Origin: Saprospirales bacterium | Lineage (GTDB): Bacteria; Bacteroidota; Bacteroidia; Chitinophagales; Saprospiraceae | Reading direction: 5' to 3' | DNA: 63,587 nt | Assembly (NCBI GenBank): GCA_007695145.1 | Contig: REEI01000122.1 | Location: 1-63,587, forward strand | Position numbers and translations under genes: made by a program | Part shown: positions 8,593 to 15,238 of the stretch, piece after piece | Position numbering within the stretch: the stretch's first letter is position 1 | Layout of the letters: the number at the start of each line of letters is the position of its first letter | Notes under the pieces: model-generated | What the model saw: the letters and a program-made list of their open reading frames with translations, nothing else | What the model was told of the DNA's origin: nothing | Database searches by the model: none

Positions 8593-10659
8593 AAGCTCCT
8601 TTTTTTGTGAGAGCTGTTTGGCGGTAAACCAGACCAGAATGAAATAAAAAATGGCCTGCATAACCCATAAGAAAAGTATATCATTCCTCCGAAAATTAAA
8701 CACCACATAGTTTTCTCCCTTTTCTAGCGATACCATTAGTTGATTGTTACACCACTTGAGGATTTCAATGGGTTTGCCATTCAACTTTGCCTGCCAACCG
8801 GGATACATGGTTTGCTGAAACACGAGATGGCTAGACTCAGTGGTCTCTATATGTAGAACAGCCTTTCCGGGCCTCCATTCTAAAATGTAACATTCGCTAC
8901 AATGCCTCTTTTCTGGTAGCAGAAAAAATACAGGCAAATTGTTTGTATCCTCATAGCAGGCCCGCTGTTCAAACTCATAAATTCTGCTAAGCTTAAAGGG
9001 GTTGAATCCAATTGGTGATACCGTTTTATTGAAAGTGTTGGTATTTCCCCAGGAGGGTAAAAAACGTTGATCAGTTGGGCGGTATTGATGAAGTGGAGTG
9101 TCATCCGGCAAGGGGTAGTTCCGAGGGCTTTTTGCCAACTCTGCTCTGTATTCTGAGGCCGGTCTCTCGTGGGTGATGGTCATGGGCAAGTTGAGCTGTG
9201 TTTTTATAGCAGCTTCTCCCAACCCCAGCAGGCACAGTATTGTCAAAAATATACGGCCTTTCTCTAGAGGGGAGAGCAAAAGTGCAGTGTAAGCTACCAG
9301 GAAAATAGAGGCAATTATCCACCCTGGTAATAGTCGTTGTCCGGGACTGGAATTTAACAAGTATTCCCTGTATCCTGAGAAATGACTCCATGATTTCCAG
9401 AATTCTATCAAACTTTCCCTCGCACCGCTTGTGTCCATGCTGAACCACCAGAGTGACGGAATCACAATCAACAATACCGCCCAGACAAAAAGTGGAATTC
9501 TTTCATTGTCCTTTTTTTTCATTAAATATTGAAGGCCAATTCCACCCAGGGTAAGAATACCCAGTATCCAAAATGACCGGAAGACAGAGGGAAACCTGAA
9601 TCGGTCCATAATCGGTAAAGTATCTGCCCAGAAAGTCCGGAGGGGTGTGGCACTGCCAAAAGAAGACAGCAAACAGATTGTAGAGCCTGCTAAAATTATA
9701 ATGGAGAGAACCCTTTTTTCTCTGTAAAAGAATGCAAATGGGAGGCATAGCAAACTTAGTAAACCTGCATACCCGTTGATCATCGAGTAATCTGATCCAA
9801 AATAATCCATATTTCCTGCAACCACTAGAGGAGACCATTGGGAAATAAACGCATGGGGAGGATATGGGCCAAAGAGAATTTGATCGGCTTCAAGCCCTGC
9901 ACCCCGTGGCATATGTTGGCTCCCCTCATAAATGGCGTATAAGTATCCGGCCGACAACAAGAGAAAGGTCACTGCCATCCACAAGGCGCTGTAAAGAAAA
10001 GGCTTTATGTTCCTCTTACTGAAAAAAGTTCCAATTATGAGTTCGACCAACCACCAGAATCCCAAAATATAAAAAGTGATAAAAAAGTAAGATGGATAAC
10101 CACCGGTGAGCAACAGATGTAAAGTGAATGCAGTGAAGACAGCCCTGCTGACTCCAGGTTTTTTCACCAATAAGTAAAAACTTCCAAATACCCAGGGTAG
10201 CCAACTCATTCCTATAACATAGGCCAGATGCTGGGCATTTCCGACAAAAACCCCATTGACCTGAAAGAGCAGGCCCATCAATAATGCAGGTAGGGCATCT
10301 ATTCCCAAAGTACGAAGAAGAAAGTACATCCCGCCCCCACCTACTGCTATGTGAAAGAGCCACTCAAAGTGGAGCGAAACAAGACCGTAGTTGGTGAAGA
10401 GGCTGAAGAGCCAGGCCGGCAGATACCAGGCTGCGCTTTGTGGATCGGCAAAAAAGGGAAACCCAAAATATTGCCAGGGTTGCCATAGTGGCCAAATACC
10501 ATTGCCAAGTGCATCACTCATGAAATAGCGATACTGAAAGTATTGATCCATAATGTCCCACTTCATGCAGTTCGCCAGAAAGCCAACTTGCCAGTAGGCC
10601 ACCCAGGGAAACAGTACTAGCAGCAGCCAGGGAAATATTCGGAAGAGAAGTGGTTTCAT
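8578..10659 (-). CDS. YfhO-family GT-C membrane glycosyltransferase
   Basis: 693 residues with about a dozen hydrophobic helices and a C-terminal extracytoplasmic beta domain (about 590-670, including MYPGWQAKLNGKPIEI). That MYPGWQA segment is characteristic of YfhO proteins. YfhO proteins are GT-C type enzymes. In Firmicutes, YfhO acts with the GT2 enzyme CsbB/GtlA, which makes a polyprenyl-phosphate sugar that YfhO transfers to an acceptor outside the membrane. An acidic residue pair after the first helix (MKWDIMDQYFQY, about 33-44) sits where the catalytic Asp is expected in GT-C enzymes. The gene is divergent from a polyprenyl-phosphate GT2 only 131 bases away, which mirrors that partnership. 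Acceptor in this Gram-negative cell is unknown. Confidence 0.85.
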   Translation of the reverse strand: MKPLLFRIFPWLLLVLFPWVAYWQVGFLANCMKWDIMDQYFQYRYFMSDALGNGIWPLWQPWQYFGFPFFADPQSAAWYLPAWLFSLFTNYGLVSLHFEWLFHIAVGGGGMYFLLRTLGIDALPALLMGLLFQVNGVFVGNAQHLAYVIGMSWLPWVFGSFYLLVKKPGVSRAVFTAFTLHLLLTGGYPSYFFITFYILGFWWLVELIIGTFFSKRNIKPFLYSALWMAVTFLLLSAGYLYAIYEGSQHMPRGAGLEADQILFGPYPPHAFISQWSPLVVAGNMDYFGSDYSMINGYAGLLSLLCLPFAFFYREKRVLSIIILAGSTICLLSSFGSATPLRTFWADTLPIMDRFRFPSVFRSFWILGILTLGGIGLQYLMKKKDNERIPLFVWAVLLIVIPSLWWFSMDTSGARESLIEFWKSWSHFSGYREYLLNSSPGQRLLPGWIIASIFLVAYTALLLSPLEKGRIFLTILCLLGLGEAAIKTQLNLPMTITHERPASEYRAELAKSPRNYPLPDDTPLHQYRPTDQRFLPSWGNTNTFNKTVSPIGFNPFKLSRIYEFEQRACYEDTNNLPVFFLLPEKRHCSECYILEWRPGKAVLHIETTESSHLVFQQTMYPGWQAKLNGKPIEILKWCNNQLMVSLEKGENYVVFNFRRNDILFLWVMQAIFYFILVWFTAKQLSQKKELKKSS

Positions 10660-10678
10660 TCGGTGAAATTGAATGGCT

Positions 10679-10686
10679 CAAAGTTA
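10679..10686 (-). promoter_or_regulatory. Bacteroidota -7 box for the YfhO gene
   Basis: On the minus strand this reads TAACTTTG, an exact TAnnTTTG match. It places the transcript start about 14 bases before the ATG at 10659. No TTG is seen at the usual distance. Confidence 0.4.
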
Positions 10687-10764
10687 GGCTTTAATGGTCA
10701 GATTACGCCATGTCATATCATTGGATGTGCAACTACTCCCAAAAAAACATTTCCGCTTTTCAAT

Positions 10765-10772
10765 TACCTTTG
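10765..10772 (+). promoter_or_regulatory. Bacteroidota -7 box for the GT2 gene
   Basis: TACCTTTG matches TAnnTTTG exactly. Transcription would start near 10779, giving a leader of about 12 bases. It lies about 80 bases from the divergent YfhO box, so both genes could be fired from one short shared region. Confidence 0.45.
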
Positions 10773-10790
10773 ATCTGCAATTGACCCGAT

Positions 10791-11549
10791 ATGCAATCTG
10801 ATTCTTCCCCTATAAAGTTGCTCTCAATGGTAATCCCCTGTTTCAATGAAGCGGATCGCCTCCATTTTCTCCGACAGGCCATAGTGGAATTTGATCAGCA
10901 ATGGTCGGGAAAGTATGAACTGATTTTGGTCAATGATGGAAGTTCAGACGCTACATTAACCGGCCTTGAGGAGTTTAGACTGGATCAAAAAGTCCGGAAT
11001 GGCAAAATTGAGATCCTGTCCCTGGAAGCAAATCAGGGCAAAGGCTTTGCGCTAAAAGCTGGCGTAAAAATAGCCAGGGGAGATTACATTCTTACCTTGG
11101 ATGCGGATATGTCCACCCATCCACTTATGCTGATTGAATGGTTGAGCAGTTTGTTGGTTCTGGAAAAAAAGGTTGTTTACATTGGATCCAGAGTGCATCC
11201 TCAAACCCGCATTAATGCTCGGCTTCATCGTGTTCTCCTGGGAAATCTTTTCAATGCTGCCATTCGAATGATCACAGGAATTAAAGAAGGGGATACCCAA
11301 TGTGGATTCAAACTCTATCCGGCACACATTGGAAAGACGGTTTTTGGGGAGCTGGTGGAGGGGGGCTGGGCGCACGATATCGAACTTTTAATGCGATTGA
11401 AGATGCAAAAGATAAAGACTATTTCTATGCCCGTGAAGTGGGAGCATAGACCGGGAGGCAGCATTCGGGTGGTGGTAGATGGGATTGGGATGTTTTTTAG
11501 GATGTTGCAAATTGCTTTCAGGTTGAGGTTTAAGCCACCGCCAATGTGA
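10791..11549 (+). CDS. GT2 glycosyltransferase, dolichyl/polyprenyl-phosphate glucosyltransferase-like
   Basis: 252 residues of GT-A fold. Motifs in order: VIPCFNEADRL near residue 15, VNDGSSDAT, NQGKGFALKAG (acceptor loop typical of DPG/ALG5-like enzymes), LDADMSTHP carrying the metal-binding DxD, and QCGFKLYP. Such enzymes transfer a sugar from a nucleotide sugar to a polyprenyl phosphate at the inner face of the membrane. It lacks C-terminal membrane helices but has an amphipathic basic tail (MFFRMLQIAFRLRFK) suited to membrane contact. It is divergent from the YfhO gene, and I infer that it supplies the lipid-linked sugar used by YfhO. Confidence 0.85.
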   Translation: MQSDSSPIKLLSMVIPCFNEADRLHFLRQAIVEFDQQWSGKYELILVNDGSSDATLTGLEEFRLDQKVRNGKIEILSLEANQGKGFALKAGVKIARGDYILTLDADMSTHPLMLIEWLSSLLVLEKKVVYIGSRVHPQTRINARLHRVLLGNLFNAAIRMITGIKEGDTQCGFKLYPAHIGKTVFGELVEGGWAHDIELLMRLKMQKIKTISMPVKWEHRPGGSIRVVVDGIGMFFRMLQIAFRLRFKPPPM

Positions 11550-11600
11550 ACTTCATGTAAAGATATTTAATAGAGATGCAGAAAAAAGCGGAAAAACTCA

Positions 11601-11608
11601 TATATTTG
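11601..11608 (+). promoter_or_regulatory. Bacteroidota -7 box ahead of the UpxY gene
   Basis: TATATTTG matches TAnnTTTG. It would give a leader of about 95 bases before the UpxY start at 11710. No clear upstream TTG. Confidence 0.4.
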
Positions 11609-11636
11609 CGATAATAACCATGTGTTGTGCGTTTGC

Positions 11637-11657
11637 GTCTGTCTCGAAAGGACGGAC
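11637..11657 (+). promoter_or_regulatory. Leader hairpin upstream of the UpxY gene
   Basis: GTCTGTC (11637-11643) pairs with GACGGAC (11651-11657) over seven positions, one of them G-U, with a seven-base loop. It lies in the predicted untranslated leader. UpxY-type proteins are known to prevent premature termination in the leaders of their own capsule operons, so this is a candidate recognition or pause site. No T tract follows, so it is not an obvious terminator itself. Confidence 0.35.
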
Positions 11658-11709
11658 TTGAGTTCGGGCAGCGTATGATTGACGAGTAAGTGCATTGAAT
11701 CAATAATTC

Positions 11710-12273
11710 ATGGCAGCCAATTGTCACATAACGACTACCAAAAAGACTGGCATTGCCAGGTCCTCAGCCTGGTATGTGGTCTATACCCGCTACAAGTGTG
11801 AGAAGCAAGTGGCGCAAGAACTTCGGAAGAAGGGCTTGACCGCCTATGTTCCCTTGATGGAAAAGGTTAGAAAGTATGGATCAAGGCGTCGAACCAGCCT
11901 CATTCCCCTCATTCATTGTTATGTTTTTGTCCTCATGAAGCCAAAGGACAGGCTCATTGTGCTGCAAACAACCAATGTACAGCGGTTTCTGGGAGATGGC
12001 AGAGAACTCATCCGGGTTCCGGAGGAGGAAATCAATTGGCTGAGGAGAATAGTGGGCGAAATAGATGAGGTGGAGGTCAATAGCACTGATTTTGAGGATG
12101 GAATGGCAGTAGAGGTGGCAAGTGGTCCGCTGGCGGGAGTACGAGGGAAATTATTGAATCGTCAAGGCAAAAGCCGTTTTTTGGTGGAGCTCACCTCCAT
12201 CGGCTATCAATTGCAAATGGCCATAGATAAAGGGATACTTAAGAGAGCTGAACCGGGTCTAAAGTTCGCATGA
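11710..12273 (+). CDS. UpxY-family NusG-like transcription antiterminator
   Basis: 187 residues. The NusG N-terminal domain begins with AWYVVYTRYKCEKQVAQEL (about 20-38) and continues to about residue 110. A KOW-type domain follows (SGPLAGVRGKLLNRQGKSRF, about 138-158). Specialised NusG paralogues of this kind (UpxY, compare RfaH) bind RNA polymerase at the start of polysaccharide operons and allow read-through. Here it is the first gene of the low-GC glycan cassette, 125 bases before the next gene, which is the usual place. Its own GC is close to the chromosome average (about 45%), unlike the genes it should control. Confidence 0.88.
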   Translation: MAANCHITTTKKTGIARSSAWYVVYTRYKCEKQVAQELRKKGLTAYVPLMEKVRKYGSRRRTSLIPLIHCYVFVLMKPKDRLIVLQTTNVQRFLGDGRELIRVPEEEINWLRRIVGEIDEVEVNSTDFEDGMAVEVASGPLAGVRGKLLNRQGKSRFLVELTSIGYQLQMAIDKGILKRAEPGLKFA

Positions 12274-12349
12274 TCCCTGCGTAAGACCCTTTTTCTTGAC
12301 TTGGAGTACGGTAAGGGAGTGGGACTTATCGGAAGCGAAGCTGTGGGTT

Positions 12350-12365
12350 GGAAGAATCATCTTCC
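12350..12365 (+). promoter_or_regulatory. Perfect hairpin between UpxY and the first cassette gene
   Basis: GGAAGA (12350-12355) and TCTTCC (12360-12365) form a six-pair perfect stem with loop ATCA. It ends 33 bases before the next start codon and coincides with the change from GC-rich to AT-rich sequence. It lacks a T tract. It may be a pause site, a processing site or only a spacer structure. Confidence 0.3.
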
Positions 12366-12398
12366 AGGTCTTCTAATTATTGAATCAATTAATCTAGA

Positions 12399-13343
12399 TT
12401 GAAAAAGGTGACCAACATTGAATTATCTGTGGTTATTCCGGTATTCAACAGTTCAGAGCTAATAAAAAATACTGTTGACGAGGTAGAGAGGTCTTTGAAT
12501 GCTTTAAATTTATCTTATGAGATAATTTTAGTCAATGACGGAAGTACAGACAATTCCTGGGAAGTATTGAAAGAAATTTTTCAACCTCAAAGGAATATCG
12601 TTATTGTTAATCTACTTAAAAATTATGGTCAGCATAGCGCAATTATTTGCGGGTTGGACAAAGCAAAGGGCAGTTATATAGTTACAATGGATGATGACCT
12701 TCAGAACCCTCCTTCGGAAATAGAAAAACTGTACAGAAAAATTTCTGAAGGGTTCGATCTAGTAATGGCAAAGTTCAATTCAAAAAAGCATGCTGAGTAT
12801 CGCAAATTGGGTAGCAGGATCGTATCTTTTTTGAATTACAAGATATTTAAAAAACCCAGGGGAATTTCCTTAACTAATTTTAGAATATTCACTCGTCAGG
12901 TAGCAGAAAGAGTAGTTGGACACAATACCTTTCATCCTTATATCCCTGGTTTATTGCTTATGTATTCTTCCTCTATTGCAAATGTGACCACAGATCATAA
13001 ACCAAGAAGTATTGGGAAGTCAAATTACAGCCCGAGGAAAATTGCTAAACTAGTATTTAGGATTCTTTTTAATTATAGTGTTTATCCCTTAAATGTTTTG
13101 CTTACTATAGGCATTATAGGGGCGCTTTTTAGCTTTTTCTTGGCAGCCTATTTTATTTTCAAAGCACTTTTAGTAGGAGTTTCTGTACCAGGGTGGACCA
13201 CCGTAGTTGTACTCATTTCATTCTTTAATGGTATTCTATTGCTGACATTAGGAATAATTGGCCAGTATATTGTTAGAATTATGAATCAAATTGCTCAATC
13301 CAAGCCATATGTAATAAAAGAAGAGGTGGGATATGGAGGTTAA
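12399..13343 (+). CDS. ArnC/GtrB-like polyprenyl-phosphate sugar GT2
   Basis: 314 residues from a TTG start; no ATG lies near the N terminus of the conserved domain. The GT-A domain shows SVVIPVFN, VNDGSTDNSW, NYGQHSAIICG and the metal-binding MDDDLQNPPSEI. Two C-terminal hydrophobic helices (about 233-257 and 268-293) give the topology of ArnC, GtrB and DPM1-like enzymes with membrane anchors. These make undecaprenyl-phosphate sugars used by GT-C transferases on the outer face. The start lies at the low-GC boundary, and the stop overlaps the sulfotransferase start by 11 bases, so the two are translationally coupled. I infer that the GT-C protein at 15235 is its partner. Confidence 0.88.
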   Translation: MKKVTNIELSVVIPVFNSSELIKNTVDEVERSLNALNLSYEIILVNDGSTDNSWEVLKEIFQPQRNIVIVNLLKNYGQHSAIICGLDKAKGSYIVTMDDDLQNPPSEIEKLYRKISEGFDLVMAKFNSKKHAEYRKLGSRIVSFLNYKIFKKPRGISLTNFRIFTRQVAERVVGHNTFHPYIPGLLLMYSSSIANVTTDHKPRSIGKSNYSPRKIAKLVFRILFNYSVYPLNVLLTIGIIGALFSFFLAAYFIFKALLVGVSVPGWTTVVVLISFFNGILLLTLGIIGQYIVRIMNQIAQSKPYVIKEEVGYGG

Positions 13344-14052
13344 GGGGGTGTCATTTATTGTGGGTGGACAAAGGTGTGGGACAACCTTTTTGATGAATCT
13401 TCTTAGTCAACATGGTTCAATCGAGTTTCCTCAGACCCAATTCCCTGAACCTAAGTTTTTTATAAAGTATCCTGGAAAGGGTTCTTGCGAATTCAAAAAT
13501 GAACTTTTTGGAGAAATTCAGAAACAAGACAAAGTCCTTATAGAGAAAAGTACCTCATACGTTGAGTACCGGGAAGCATTAGTTCGAATAAATGAGGTTT
13601 TTCCAAATTCCAACATTTTCTTCATAGTCAGAGACCCAGTGCAAAGAGCCATATCCAACTATTTTTTCTCTGTTAGAAATGGATTGGAAAAACGGTGCAT
13701 AAGAGAAGCTTTTCTGGAAGAAAAAAATGTAAGAAATAACTATGAAGTGTCTGTCAACCCATTTGATTACATCGGAAGAAGTCGATTTTCAAAACAGTTA
13801 AAGACTCTGGAGGATGTTTTTTGTAAAGACAGATTACACATCCTCTCTTTCAGGAAGTTGACGAGCGATACAAACGAATATCTTAATCACATAATTGAAG
13901 ATAAACTTGGCTTGGAATCGGGATATTTTCATTTGGAAGTGGAAAAAAATGAGAGCGCGAAAGTGAAGTCAATTGATAAAGAGGTTCTGGACATTTTAGA
14001 GGAAAAACTCCTTACAGAGGTTAAATTTCTTGAAGAGAATGACTTGCTATAA
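13333..14052 (+). CDS. PAPS-dependent sulfotransferase
   Basis: 239 residues. The 5'-phosphosulfate loop is seen as GGQRCGTTFL (11-20), and the 3'-phosphate site as FFIVRDPVQRAISNYFF (about 95-111), the two hallmarks of the sulfotransferase superfamily. The enzyme would move sulfate from PAPS to a hydroxyl or amine of a carbohydrate. It overlaps the preceding GT2 by 11 bases. Being cytosolic, it should act on a nucleotide- or lipid-linked sugar before export. The PAPS-making genes are not in the window. Sulfated glycan is plausible for a marine or saline species, but that is inference. Confidence 0.87.
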   Translation: MEVKGVSFIVGGQRCGTTFLMNLLSQHGSIEFPQTQFPEPKFFIKYPGKGSCEFKNELFGEIQKQDKVLIEKSTSYVEYREALVRINEVFPNSNIFFIVRDPVQRAISNYFFSVRNGLEKRCIREAFLEEKNVRNNYEVSVNPFDYIGRSRFSKQLKTLEDVFCKDRLHILSFRKLTSDTNEYLNHIIEDKLGLESGYFHLEVEKNESAKVKSIDKEVLDILEEKLLTEVKFLEENDLL

Positions 14053-14095
14053 GCTTCATTTTAGGCCCTGTTTTCAAAAGTAAGAAGAGTAAATT

Positions 14096-15238
14096 ATGCG
14101 ATTTAATAAACCCCATATTACCGGCAATGAACTGCAATACATCTCAAAGGTATTGGAGACGTATCAGCTTGCTGGCAATGGAATTTTTACTAAGAAATGC
14201 CACGATTATTTTGAATCAAAGTATAACTTCAGAAAATGTTTGATGACAACCTCATGCACTGACGCCCTGGAAATGGCTGCTCTTTTATGTGAGATTGAAC
14301 CTGGTGATGAAGTAATTATGCCCTCTTTTACATTTGTGTCTACAGCTAATGCATTCGTGCTAAGAGGGGCAAGGATTGTATTTGTCGATAGTCGGTCTGA
14401 TCATCCGGGGATGGATGAGGATAAAATCGAAAGCCTTATTTCGCCAAAGACAAAGGCCATAATTGTGGTGCACTATGCTGGGGTAGCATGTGATATGGAA
14501 AAGATATCAAAATTGGCAAATCAGTACAATCTTCTAGTTGTGGAGGATGCAGCTCAGGCCATCGATAGTTATTTTGTAAACAGAAAGGGCCAGAAACGTG
14601 CCCTGGGTTCTTTAGGGCATTTTGCAACCTTTTCATTTCACCAAACAAAAAACTTGACCTCAGGTGAAGGTGGTCTACTGGTACTAAATGATGAAAGGTT
14701 TTTTGAAAGAGCTGAAATTATTTGGGAAAAAGGTACAAATAGGTCTGCATTTTTCAAGGGAGAGGTAGATAAGTATGGATGGGTGGACATGGGGAGTTCT
14801 TTTTTGCCTTCGGAAATCACATCTGCATTTCTATGGGCGCAGCTTGAACAACTTAACAATATTCAAAATAGGAGAGTTTCTATTTGGAAAGCATATTATG
14901 ATGGGTTGAAAGATTGGGCAGGTTGCAATAATATTAGATTACCTGTAATTCCATCTTACGCAACAAATAACGGACATATGTTTTATTTGGTTTGCCCCAG
15001 TTTTCATGCAAGAAAATGTCTCATTGAATTTTTAAATGATAATGGAGTAAAGGCGGTTTTCCACTACCAAAGTTTACACTCAAGCGAATTTTTCAAGGAA
15101 AAACACGATGACAGAGTTTTAGAAAATTCTGACAAGTATTCTGATTGTTTATTGAGATTACCTTTTTACTATGATGTTGATGAATCTTCAATTATTGATC
15201 TGCTACTAAATTTTAATGAAGAACTACAAAATAAATGA
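14096..15238 (+). CDS. rffA: dTDP-4-amino-4,6-dideoxygalactose transaminase (DegT/DnrJ family)
   Basis: 380 residues, the usual length for WecE/RffA. PLP-binding features are present: DALEMAALL and PSFTFVSTANAF in the N-terminal half, the cofactor Asp in VVEDAAQAID (D151) and the Schiff-base lysine in SFHQTKNLTSGEGG (K185). The SFHxTKN form is typical of the RffA subgroup, which converts dTDP-4-keto-6-deoxyglucose to dTDP-4-amino-4,6-dideoxygalactose (Fuc4N). The dTDP-glucose genes rmlA and rmlB are not in this window. It is 43 bases after the sulfotransferase and overlaps the next gene by 4 bases (ATGA). It gives an amino sugar to the cassette product. Confidence 0.88.
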   Translation: MRFNKPHITGNELQYISKVLETYQLAGNGIFTKKCHDYFESKYNFRKCLMTTSCTDALEMAALLCEIEPGDEVIMPSFTFVSTANAFVLRGARIVFVDSRSDHPGMDEDKIESLISPKTKAIIVVHYAGVACDMEKISKLANQYNLLVVEDAAQAIDSYFVNRKGQKRALGSLGHFATFSFHQTKNLTSGEGGLLVLNDERFFERAEIIWEKGTNRSAFFKGEVDKYGWVDMGSSFLPSEITSAFLWAQLEQLNNIQNRRVSIWKAYYDGLKDWAGCNNIRLPVIPSYATNNGHMFYLVCPSFHARKCLIEFLNDNGVKAVFHYQSLHSSEFFKEKHDDRVLENSDKYSDCLLRLPFYYDVDESSIIDLLLNFNEELQNK

